Source: Rippkaea orientalis PCC 8801 (GTDB lineage: Bacteria; Cyanobacteriota; Cyanobacteriia; Cyanobacteriales; Microcystaceae). Taken from it: a stretch of DNA of 64,000 nt. Positions 52,877 through 60,398 of the stretch are shown in pieces; position 1 is the first letter of the stretch; every line of letters begins with the position of its first letter. The notes under the pieces are model-generated. The model was given only the letters and a program-made list of their open reading frames with translations, searched no databases and was not told where the DNA came from. The stretch is taken from NCBI RefSeq assembly GCF_000021805.1, contig NC_011726.1, positions 372,001 to 436,000 of the forward strand, written 5' to 3'. A program made the translations under genes and the position numbers.

Positions 52877-53647
52877 CTATCTTAAGGTGTTGCTGAACAA
52901 ATCTAGCAGATGATTCCAAGCATCTTGGGCAGCTTCTGGATGATAACTGCTACGGCGATCGCAGAAAAAGCCGTGATCTGCGCCTTCATAGCGAAAGACC
53001 CGGTGAGAAATATTATAGTTTGTTAAGGCGGCTTCAATTTCGTTGACTTGTTCGGGGGGAATACTGGCATCTTCTTGTCCAAAAAAGGTATAAATCGTTC
53101 CTTTAATGTCTGGAGTTCGAGTAATCGTCGGTTCTCCTTCCCCTGGAGTCCAATGGGTAATCCCTGCGCCATAGAACGAGGCAGTTGCTTTGATATCCGT
53201 GAGGGTAGCGGTTAAATAGGTAACGTGACCTCCAAAACAAAAGCCAATTGACCCCACACCGTCTTTTTTGACATTGGGTAAGGTGTAGAGATAATCAATG
53301 GTTGCTTGAATATCCCTGAGTAATTCCTCAGCCTTGGTTTTATTTTTGTAAATTCGACCAATTTTAATATCTTCTGGTGTGTAACCGCTTTCAAACCCTG
53401 GGGCTAACCGTTGATAGATTGCGGGGGCGATCGCCACATAGCCTTGCTTAGCGATTCGTTCTGTAACCTCTCGAATATGCTCATTAACACCGAAAATCTC
53501 TTGAATTACCACTATCCCTGGAAAAATACCAGCTTCCGTTGGCATGGCTAAATAGGCATCAATGGCTAAGTCTCCATTTTGTACTTGAACGGTTTGGGTT
53601 TTTAGAGACGATACCGCCATGGCTAAATTGTTATCTAAATTACTCAT
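52877..53647 (-). CDS. Dienelactone hydrolase-family protein
   Basis: The 256-residue alpha/beta hydrolase has the nucleophile motif GSIGFCFGGHVTYL, with Cys as nucleophile as in true dienelactone hydrolases, and the C-terminal His in GADHGFFCDRRSSYH. The catalytic Asp is likely in TFFGQEDASIPP. Such enzymes open lactones, but most cyanobacterial members have no assigned substrate. Met10 (MAVSSLKTQ) is an alternative start. It lies 73 bp upstream of the S1-domain gene on the same strand. Confidence 0.88.
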   Translation of the reverse strand: MSNLDNNLAMAVSSLKTQTVQVQNGDLAIDAYLAMPTEAGIFPGIVVIQEIFGVNEHIREVTERIAKQGYVAIAPAIYQRLAPGFESGYTPEDIKIGRIYKNKTKAEELLRDIQATIDYLYTLPNVKKDGVGSIGFCFGGHVTYLTATLTDIKATASFYGAGITHWTPGEGEPTITRTPDIKGTIYTFFGQEDASIPPEQVNEIEAALTNYNISHRVFRYEGADHGFFCDRRSSYHPEAAQDAWNHLLDLFSNTLR

Positions 53648-53922
53648 TATTTTTATTGTAAAACAGTTGGGACTATCTTAAGTTATCCTAGGGTTAAACT
53701 TTTTTATGATCTTCAATTAATTTTGAGTTAATCTAATTTTCTTGACACTTTCCTCAGTGAGAATTACTGACGAGTCTATCTTGATTAGCCCTATATTTCA
53801 GTGATTTTTCGGATGATTTTTGTAATCATCAGTCTTACATTAGGTCATGATGAGGGAAATGTAATTAATATTGCTATTACAAGACAGCCCCAAAGATTAG
53901 TCAGTATTAAAACGAGGATACC
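53648..53922. other. Intergenic leader between the hydrolase and small ORF
   Basis: This AT-rich region lies between two divergent genes and likely contains both promoters, but I cannot assign boxes confidently. It has no ORF and no strong hairpin. Confidence 0.4.
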
Positions 53923-54078
53923 ATGTCTAAAATTGAAGCTCAATATCTCTTTAATACCTTAGAAGGCTACGAAAAGTTTATCACGGACTTATTAGACAAT
54001 GAAACGGTAGATGTAATGGTTGATCCTAGGCTAGATTGGGAAGAGGCGATCTTCAATAATAATCTCTTGCTTAAATAA
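53923..54078 (+). CDS. Small 51-aa hypothetical protein
   Basis: An ATG ORF encodes 51 residues, MSKIEAQYLFNTLEGYEKF onward, acidic and helical, ending WEEAIFNNNLLLK. A GAGGA Shine-Dalgarno (53914-53918) lies 4 nt upstream. The start, the codon use and placement 180 bp upstream of petG make a real gene likely. It has no signal peptide or membrane span. I do not recognise it. Confidence 0.5.
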   Translation: MSKIEAQYLFNTLEGYEKFITDLLDNETVDVMVDPRLDWEEAIFNNNLLLK

Positions 54079-54258
54079 CATTTATGCTTAACATTTTTGG
54101 CTTAACCTAGGGCAGAATAATTATTCTTTCCCCTATTGGGTTGGTAAGGGTGTTGAAAACCATACCCCCTGATGTCCTAACTCCTAATCTCTGTTTGCCG
54201 TTCCCTGATGAGGTAAGATAAAAAACGGTAATTATTATTCGGATTAAGGAGTATCACC

Positions 54259-54375
54259 GTGATTGAACCGTTATTATTAGGCATTGTTTTAGGATTGATC
54301 CCCATCACCTTAGCGGGTTTATTTGTCGCTGCTTACTTACAATACAAGCGTGGAAATCAACTCAACATCGACTGA
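54259..54375 (+). CDS. petG: Cytochrome b6f complex subunit PetG
   Basis: The ORF encodes 38 residues, starting [20 protein letters not shown] and ending [13 protein letters not shown]. It is the single-span subunit V of cytochrome b6f, needed for complex stability. The start is GTG (54259), with a strong AAGGAG (54246-54251) 7 nt upstream, which decides the start. The N terminus faces the lumen and the basic tail the stroma. It is too short for routine ORF lists. A degenerate palindrome (54445-54472) follows it. Confidence 0.95.
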   Translation: MIEPLLLGIVLGLIPITLAGLFVAAYLQYKRGNQLNID

Positions 54376-54444
54376 ATTACTCCAACTGCTCCCATGGCGG
54401 TATAGTTGGAACTTCTGTAGATCTAAACGCTGAAACGTTGTTAT

Positions 54445-54472
54445 GTAGGGGTCAACAGTCGTTGATCTCTAC
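54445..54472. repeat. 28-bp palindrome, degenerate copy
   Basis: GTAGGGGTCAACAGTCGTTGATCTCTAC is a degenerate copy of the perfect palindrome at 55886-55913. It lies 70 bp after petG and could act as its terminator. The two copies flank the sodB gene. Confidence 0.6.
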
Positions 54473-54493
54473 TATAATGTATACGAAAAAACC

Positions 54494-54625
54494 TTATCTA
54501 TGCTGTTGTTGAGATTGACTAATCATAGATTGGATTAAACCAGGGGGTAACTGAGGAAAGGGTATTAAATCAGCAAAACAAAAAACAATGGCACAAGCTA
54601 AGAGAAATTTAAAGAGACAACCCAT
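54494..54625 (-). CDS. Possible 43-aa hydrophobic small protein
   Basis: A minus-strand ATG ORF encodes 43 residues, MGCLFKFLLACAIVFCFADL then a Pro/Gln-rich tail (IPFPQLPPGLIQSMISQSQQ). The start is hydrophobic, as in a lipoprotein-like or single-span peptide. The Shine-Dalgarno is weak. It may be real but I cannot confirm it. Confidence 0.3.
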   Translation of the reverse strand: MGCLFKFLLACAIVFCFADLIPFPQLPPGLIQSMISQSQQQHR

Positions 54626-54830
54626 AACAATAAACCTGAGAATCACTTCTCTTTTACTATCTCTCGATTAATTGCTTGAAATCTTCCTCTGATCGGATGA
54701 ACTACTTGTATAGGTGAATAGGAAGGCTGTTTTTAGTCAATTTTGTTACAGTTTATTCGGAAAAAAGTAGGGGGATAATTTCACGGGCTTAATCTTATTA
54801 AACCCCTACTAACCTAGTGACTTTGTTAAG

Positions 54831-54851
54831 AGGGTGGGCAATGCCCACCCT
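54831..54851. terminator. sodB terminator hairpin
   Basis: AGGGTGGGCA (54831-54840) pairs perfectly with TGCCCACCCT (54842-54851) across one base. It lies 5 bp beyond the sodB stop on the minus strand. It is a member of the GGGTGGGCA family also found at 31694-31714 and in the element ends near 33505 and 60242. Confidence 0.6.
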
Positions 54852-54856
54852 AAGAA

Positions 54857-55459
54857 TTAAGCAGCTTTAGCGAAATTTTCAGCGACAAAATCCCAGTTGA
54901 TTAATTTTTCAACAAACGTATCGATGTAAGCGGGACGCTTATTTTGATAGTCCAGATAATAGGCGTGTTCCCAAACATCCATCGTTAATAAGGGAGTTTG
55001 TCCCGCCGTCATGGGATTTTCTGCGTTAGAAGTTTTGGTGACTTTTAGGGTTCCATTATCTAACACTAACCAAGCCCAACCGCTACCAAATTGAGTCGCC
55101 CCGGCGGCTTTAAAGGCTGTGACAAATTCCTCAAAACTACCGAAATCTTGATTGATTTTATCCGCTAACGCCCCTGTGGGTGCGCCTCCGCCGTTAGGTT
55201 TGATACAATTCCAATAAAAAGAGTGGTTCCACGCTTGGGCTGCATTGTTAAAGAGTCCTGCTTTAGAGGAATCTCCCGCAATGGCTTTAATCACTTCTTC
55301 AATGGGTTTAGCGTCGAGTTCGCTTCCTGCAACAGCGTTATTGTAGTTGTTGACATAAGCTGCGTGGTGCTTGTCGTGGTGAAATTCTAAGGTACTCTTA
55401 GAAATATGGGGTTCTAATGCGGTATAACCGAAAGGTAATTCAGGAAGTGCGTATCCCAT
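54857..55459 (-). CDS. sodB: Iron superoxide dismutase
   Basis: SodB detoxifies superoxide in the cytosol. The 200-residue protein has the metal ligands in the usual positions: His in STLEFHHDKHHAAYV, His in AAQAWNHSFYW, and Asp and His in DVWEHAYYLDYQ. The AAQAWNHSFYW motif is typical of Fe-SOD rather than Mn-SOD. A Shine-Dalgarno AGAGGA lies 8 nt upstream (55468-55473). It has no signal peptide. Confidence 0.95.
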   Translation of the reverse strand: MGYALPELPFGYTALEPHISKSTLEFHHDKHHAAYVNNYNNAVAGSELDAKPIEEVIKAIAGDSSKAGLFNNAAQAWNHSFYWNCIKPNGGGAPTGALADKINQDFGSFEEFVTAFKAAGATQFGSGWAWLVLDNGTLKVTKTSNAENPMTAGQTPLLTMDVWEHAYYLDYQNKRPAYIDTFVEKLINWDFVAENFAKAA

Positions 55460-56036
55460 GTGTTCAGTCCTCTTAATTGCTTGATCTCAACATCTCAATT
55501 GCTGAAGGTCTGCCATCATGCTTGGCCACTATGAAAGCTATCTTGAGCTGATGGCATAGTTAATAAAACTTAACCACGTTGATCTTAACTTAAAAGGGGA
55601 CAACTACACGAATCCTTAAACAGATAGTTTGTATAATTTCTTTATTATTTTGTCTTGACAAAAAATTACAATCATGATAAGAAACGTTAACAAAGATAAG
55701 AAATTAAAAATCAAAAAGTTATAATTAAAATAATTAAGAAAATATTCTCTTATTAATCTTAAATTAAAGCATTTTAGAGGTTGTTGGTCAAGAGAAAATA
55801 AAGTGCTATTTCCTAGGGTGGGCAAGGGTTAAATTTCCTCTCTATTCAATTGACGACTAGCTATAGCATTACCCGAAAAGTTTAAGTAGGGGTCAACGGC
55901 CGTTGACCCCTACAGGAGAAGGTTTGAGGGATAACGAATGTCCTAACCAAAATGCGTAGTGCTATATCTTTCCACCGTGGCACTGAATTATTTGTAGCCC
56001 ATCTAAACGCCATTGAATACAATAGGGGGCAATACA
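55460..56036. other. AT-rich intergenic region between sodB and the oxidoreductase gene
   Basis: It contains the sodB promoter region, a 69-codon minus-strand open frame (55616-55825) that I reject, and a perfect 28-bp palindrome at 55886-55913. An AGGGGG Shine-Dalgarno sits at 56024-56029, before the next start codon. Confidence 0.5.
55886..55913. repeat. 28-bp perfect palindrome
   Basis: GTAGGGGTCAACGG (55886-55899) is exactly complementary to CCGTTGACCCCTAC (55900-55913). A degenerate copy is at 54445-54472. It could be an intergenic repeat or terminator-type structure. Confidence 0.7.
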
Positions 56037-57572
56037 ATGGAAACGTTTGATTATATTATTTTAGGAGCAGGATTAGGAGGACTTTCGACAGCAGCCTGTT
56101 TAACGAAACAAGGCAAACGAGTCCTCGTGTTAGAACAGCATTATTTACCAGGAGGATGCTGTCATACTTTCAATTACGGAGATTATAGTTTCTGCGCCGA
56201 TGTCCACTATATCTCCAAATGTGGACTAGGGGAAACTATTCGTATATTTCTCGACTATATTAACCGAGCAGTGGCTTTCAATTCCCTTGATCCTGATTGT
56301 ATTGATCGAATTATTACCCCAGAGGTTGAGTTTGCAATTCCTTTGGGGTGGGAGAATCTCCGTCAGCGACTCTTATCTACTTTTCCTGAAGAAAGCACGG
56401 CTATTAACGATTATTGTGATGAAATTCAACGTCTTCATCAGGAAATTCGTAAATTTTCCAGGGATATTCGTTGGTTTGCTCAAAAGTGGTCAGATTGGTG
56501 GAAGTTGCCCAAATATTGGCATCTATTTTCCCGACGCAATTGGACGTTACAAGATCTCTACGATCGTGTCGGACTTTCGCCAAAACTGCAAGCTATATTA
56601 GCGGGACAAAGTGGTGATTATGCGTTACCTCCCAATCAAATTGCGTTAATTACTCATACCTCTTTGGTGTGGGACTATTCCCAAGGAGCTTACTATCCTA
56701 AGCATCATTTTAAGGATTTTGTTGATACGATCGCAGATGCCATTACCGCAAAAGGAGGGGTTATTTTATATTCAACCCCAGTAGAGTATATTGAGGTCAA
56801 AAACAAGAAAGTACAAAGTATAACAGCCGCAGGAAAAACCTATCAAGCGACTCTAGATTATATCAGTGATCTTGACCCAAAATTAACAATACAGTTAATG
56901 CAAGAGGGGGCTAAAAGTTTGAGTCAATCTGAGTATGACCGTTTAACGAATTATGAGTATTCAGCGAGTGCTTTTAATGTTTATTTAGGACTAGCAGAAA
57001 GTTTTGATCCTAAACAGTATAATCTGGGTAATTGGAATATTTGGTATTATCCTAATGGGGATCTTAATCAAGCTTATCACGAACAATTCAACGGTCATTT
57101 AGATCATCCTTGGATTTTTCTATCTTGTCCTACCCTAAAATCAACGGAACCGGGAATGGCACCAGAAGGTAAACATATTTTAGAGATTGCAACTGTTTGT
57201 CCTTATGAACCGTTTAAGTTACTTAATGAAAACGATCAGACTGCTTATAAAGCGAAAAAACGAGAGGTTTATCAACAAATTATGACCAGTGTGCGAGATA
57301 TTATTCCTGACATCGATCACCATATTCGGATGAAGATTTATGGCACTCCTACCACCAGTGAATATTATCTAGGACAACCTCAAGGTAATATTTATGGAGC
57401 TAAATTAATTCCTAACCAAATTGGATTAAATCGTTTAGGCTATCGCACAGAATTAGGGAACCTATTTTTAGTGGGTGCGAGTGCGGGTTATCCTAGTGTA
57501 CCAGGGGTCATTCGTAATGGTTTAGATGTTGTAGAATTGCTCACAGGTCAATCAATTCGAGTGAATAGTTAA
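56037..57572 (+). CDS. FAD-dependent phytoene-desaturase-like / RetSat-CRTISO-like oxidoreductase
   Basis: The 511-residue protein, started at the ATG 56037 with AGGGGG 7 nt upstream, has the dinucleotide-binding motif DYIILGAGLGGLSTAACLTKQGK and the FAD-adjacent motif LVLEQHYLPGGCCHTF. A C-terminal FLVGASAGYPSVPGVIRNGLDVVELL matches the carotenoid isomerase/retinol saturase branch rather than the CrtI-type desaturase. It probably acts on a carotenoid, retinoid-like or other isoprenoid polyene. It is a single gene, followed by hypAB about 100 bp downstream. Confidence 0.82.
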   Translation: METFDYIILGAGLGGLSTAACLTKQGKRVLVLEQHYLPGGCCHTFNYGDYSFCADVHYISKCGLGETIRIFLDYINRAVAFNSLDPDCIDRIITPEVEFAIPLGWENLRQRLLSTFPEESTAINDYCDEIQRLHQEIRKFSRDIRWFAQKWSDWWKLPKYWHLFSRRNWTLQDLYDRVGLSPKLQAILAGQSGDYALPPNQIALITHTSLVWDYSQGAYYPKHHFKDFVDTIADAITAKGGVILYSTPVEYIEVKNKKVQSITAAGKTYQATLDYISDLDPKLTIQLMQEGAKSLSQSEYDRLTNYEYSASAFNVYLGLAESFDPKQYNLGNWNIWYYPNGDLNQAYHEQFNGHLDHPWIFLSCPTLKSTEPGMAPEGKHILEIATVCPYEPFKLLNENDQTAYKAKKREVYQQIMTSVRDIIPDIDHHIRMKIYGTPTTSEYYLGQPQGNIYGAKLIPNQIGLNRLGYRTELGNLFLVGASAGYPSVPGVIRNGLDVVELLTGQSIRVNS

Positions 57573-57680
57573 TAGTTAATAGTTAATAAGGAATGGTTGA
57601 TTGCTTAAAATTTCCTAAAGAAAACGCCTATTGTTCAAAAATGTGCGTTATACAGAACAATATTGTTTTAAGCTTGCCTT

Positions 57681-58025
57681 ATGCACGAACTGGGAATCAC
57701 GCAAAATATTATCGCAATTGTTGCTGAACAGGCTAAAGGGATACCTGTTAAGCGTGTAACTCTAGAAATTGGTCAACTATCTGCGATTATGGCGGATTCC
57801 ATTCGCTTTTGTTTTGATATTTGTTGTCAAGGGACGGTATTAGAAGGAGCAACCCTAGAAATTATTGAGATTTTAGGGAGAGGAAAATGCCGAGACTGTG
57901 GTCAAGAAATTGCTCTTTTTCAACCCTTTGGAACCTGCGATCGCTGTGGCAGTATTCAATTAGAAATTATTCAAGGACAAGAGTTAAAAATCAAGGAAAT
58001 GGAGATCGAAGAAATATGTGTGTAA
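57681..58025 (+). CDS. hypA: Hydrogenase maturation nickel-insertion protein HypA
   Basis: HypA delivers nickel to [NiFe] hydrogenase with HypB. The 114-residue protein starts MHELGITQNI, whose His2 and Glu3 are nickel-site residues, and has a zinc site with Cys70, Cys73, Cys86 and Cys89 (GKCRDCGQE...GTCDRCGS). It overlaps hypB by 10 nt, typical of translational coupling. ATTGTTC (57630-57636) and GAACAAT (57655-57661) form an inverted repeat just upstream, possibly an operator. Confidence 0.93.
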   Translation: MHELGITQNIIAIVAEQAKGIPVKRVTLEIGQLSAIMADSIRFCFDICCQGTVLEGATLEIIEILGRGKCRDCGQEIALFQPFGTCDRCGSIQLEIIQGQELKIKEMEIEEICV

Positions 58026-58870
58026 CTTGCGGTTGTTCTGATGATAGTCAAGCCACTTTAATAAATGTTGAAACAGGGGTTAAAACAGAGATGAATCATC
58101 ATCACCATAGCCATACTTTGCCTGATGGGACGGTCATTACCCATTCCCATGATCACCAAGAACATCATACCCATTTCCCCACAGATACCGCCACAATTCA
58201 TGCTAAAATTCATAGCAATACCATTAGTTTAGAACAAAGTATCCTCAGAAAAAATGACTTAATTGCTGCCCAAAATCGAGGCTGGTTTAAAGGAAGAAAT
58301 ATCCTAGCATTAAACCTGGTTAGTTCCCCCGGTTCAGGGAAAACGACCTTATTAACCCGAACTATTACTGATTTAAAAGATCGCCTTAATATTAATGTCA
58401 TTGAAGGGGATCAAGAAACGGCGAATGATGCCCAAAAAATCCGAGAAACTGGCTGTCAAGTCATTCAAATTAATACAGGGACAGGCTGTCACTTAGAAGC
58501 GGATATGGTAGAAAAAGGGTACAGTCAATTAAATCCCCCTCCTCACTCTATTTTAATGATAGAAAATGTAGGAAATTTAGTCTGTCCGGCTTTATTTGAT
58601 TTAGGAGAATATGCCAAAGTTGCCATTCTTTCGGTAACAGAAGGAGAAGATAAACCGATTAAATATCCCCACATGTTTCGGGAAAGTCAGGTCATGATTT
58701 TAACGAAAATTGACCTACTGCCTTACCTACAATTTGATATTAATCGCTGTTTAGACTATGCCAAAAAAGTCAACCCAAATATCGTTATTTTTCAGGTATC
58801 TTCGACCACAGGAGAAGGGTTAACGTCCTGGTATGATTGGTTAGAAACCACCTTATCAAAGATTTCGTAA
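58016..58870 (+). CDS. hypB: Hydrogenase maturation GTPase HypB
   Basis: HypB is a GTPase that drives nickel insertion. The 284-residue protein, started at the ATG 58016 that overlaps hypA, has a Cys motif at the N terminus (MCVTCGCSDDS), a histidine-rich nickel-storage stretch (MNHHHHSHTLPDGTVITHSHDHQEHHTH, about 24-50), the P-loop SSPGSGKTTL, NTGTGCHLEADMV with metal-site Cys/His, and TKIDLLPYL with VTEGEDKP. No hydrogenase structural gene is in the window. Its last 79 bp overlap the convergent GGDEF gene. Confidence 0.94.
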   Translation: MCVTCGCSDDSQATLINVETGVKTEMNHHHHSHTLPDGTVITHSHDHQEHHTHFPTDTATIHAKIHSNTISLEQSILRKNDLIAAQNRGWFKGRNILALNLVSSPGSGKTTLLTRTITDLKDRLNINVIEGDQETANDAQKIRETGCQVIQINTGTGCHLEADMVEKGYSQLNPPPHSILMIENVGNLVCPALFDLGEYAKVAILSVTEGEDKPIKYPHMFRESQVMILTKIDLLPYLQFDINRCLDYAKKVNPNIVIFQVSSTTGEGLTSWYDWLETTLSKIS

Positions 58871-60159
58871 CAGCCTTTTCCTTTTGCTTTGGCGCGATAC
58901 ATAGCAATGTCTGCATCTCGAATCAAATCATCAGGCAATGAATAGTCAGTAGAACTTAAGACAATGCCAATACTGGTATTAGTCAAGACTTCTTTCCCAT
59001 CAATTAAAAAAGGAACTTGTAGGATTTTATGAATTCGTTGGGCAATTTGAATCGCTTCTTCAGAGGAATGAATATTTTCAAGAAGAATAGCAAATTCATC
59101 GCCTCCAAAACGAGAAATCGTATCAATAGAACGTAAAACATTCCTTAAACGACTGGCAACAGAAGTTAACAGGCGATCACCTATAGGATGGCCTAAACTA
59201 TCATTAATAACTTTAAAGCGATCCAAGTCTAAAAATAATACAGCAAATAAATAAGTTGGATTGCGTTTAACTCGTTCAATAGCATCAATTAAGCGTTCAT
59301 AAAACCAGCGACGGTTAGGCAAATTAGTTAGGGGATCATAAAACGCCTGTCGATGAAGTTTTTGATTCATTAACTTCTGTTCCGTGATGTCCCGAAAGAT
59401 AACAACGACTCCCATACATTGAGATTTTTGCTTCTTCAGAGAAATTATGTCCTTATCTTCATAAATTAAGGCAATACTATCGCCGATAGGAATTTCTTGT
59501 TGATCTTTTGTGATTAAGACTGTATTGTCTGGTAAGTTTTTGATTTGACGGATTTCTAGGGCTTTTGTAATAGGAGATTCAATCGGTTGACGAGTCACTT
59601 CATCAATCAGTTTAAAGACTTCCGTGACGGGTTTTCCCCTGGCTTCTGCTAAAGACCATCCCGTTAAGTGTTCTGCCATGGGATTAAGATAGGTTATTTG
59701 ACCATGAATATCTGTGGTTAGTACTCCATCTCCGACACTTTGTAAAATTGTAAATAACCATTGTTTGTATTCAATCAGTGTTTGTTGAATTTGATGTTTA
59801 TACAGGGCAATTTCTAGGGTAATACGCAAATCTTGTTCAACAAAAGGTTTAATTAAATAGCCATAGGGATTGGTTAATTTTGCCCTTGCTACGGTTTCTT
59901 CATCTCCATGGGCTGTTAAATAAACAATCGGAATATTCCAATTTTTAACAATGATTCCGGCTGCTTCAATACCATCCATTTCACCAATTAAGCGGATATC
60001 CATGAGAATTAAATCCGGTTTAAAGGTGGTAGCTTTTTCAATGGCTAATTCTCCTGAATCTGCGATCGCACAGACTTCATATCCCAACTCTTCTAAGGTC
60101 ATCTGAAGATCTTGGGCTACAATACTTTCATCTTCAACTATTAAGATATTAACTGGCAT
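58792..60159 (-). CDS. Response regulator with REC-PAS-GGDEF domains (diguanylate cyclase)
   Basis: From the ATG at 60159 (a GTG at 60180 would add seven residues) the protein has 455 residues. Domains in order: a receiver (VNILIVEDESIVAQDLQ, with phospho-acceptor in DLILMDIRL), a PAS domain (VGDGVLTTDIHGQITYLNPMAEHLTGWS), and a GGDEF domain with intact SRFGGDEFAILLENIHSSEE. No EAL domain follows. It probably makes c-di-GMP in response to phosphorylation. It is downstream of the large PAS kinase on the same strand, 240 bp away with a MITE-like element between. The 3' end overlaps hypB by 79 bp. Confidence 0.9.
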   Translation of the reverse strand: MPVNILIVEDESIVAQDLQMTLEELGYEVCAIADSGELAIEKATTFKPDLILMDIRLIGEMDGIEAAGIIVKNWNIPIVYLTAHGDEETVARAKLTNPYGYLIKPFVEQDLRITLEIALYKHQIQQTLIEYKQWLFTILQSVGDGVLTTDIHGQITYLNPMAEHLTGWSLAEARGKPVTEVFKLIDEVTRQPIESPITKALEIRQIKNLPDNTVLITKDQQEIPIGDSIALIYEDKDIISLKKQKSQCMGVVVIFRDITEQKLMNQKLHRQAFYDPLTNLPNRRWFYERLIDAIERVKRNPTYLFAVLFLDLDRFKVINDSLGHPIGDRLLTSVASRLRNVLRSIDTISRFGGDEFAILLENIHSSEEAIQIAQRIHKILQVPFLIDGKEVLTNTSIGIVLSSTDYSLPDDLIRDADIAMYRAKAKGKGCYEIFDKVVSNQSYQDVNPSPVVEDT

Positions 60160-60208
60160 TTTTGATAAGTTAGTGAACACGGAACGAAAAACAGAGAATG
60201 GGGATCAG

Positions 60209-60308
60209 GTCAACTTTGTCAGTTCATTAACACTATGATTGGTAGGGTGGGCAAAGCACAGAAATTTCTAATTAGTTTCAAAGACTTTTCAGATTTTGCC
60301 CACTCTAC
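60209..60308. mobile_element. MITE-like element copy B between kinase and GGDEF gene
   Basis: The core 60242-60308 (67 bp) has ends GTAGGGTGGGCAAA and TTTGCCCACTCTAC. The homologous block extends left to 60209. It matches the block at 33505-33604 in reverse orientation at a large majority of positions, and both blocks are exactly 100 bp with the core exactly 67 bp. Together they define a small non-coding mobile or palindromic repeat. Confidence 0.65.
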
Positions 60309-60398
60309 AGTTCACGCTTTTGGTATATTTGTTTTGACAAAACTGACCTACTCTCCAGAGAATGCTATCCTTAGCATCAAGGCTTAAAAATAAGATGA

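Larger units (their letters stand above)
54376..54856. other. Intergenic region between petG and sodB
   Basis: It holds a degenerate 28-bp palindrome (54445-54472), a possible small ORF on the minus strand (54494-54625) and the sodB terminator hairpin (54831-54851). Nothing else is visible. Confidence 0.5.

Noticed and set aside
55616-55825. 69-aa minus-strand ORF upstream of the oxidoreductase
   Set aside because: Very AT-rich, Phe/Leu/Ile/Asn-biased, no ribosome site; looks like random AT sequence even though it contains a hydrophobic stretch.
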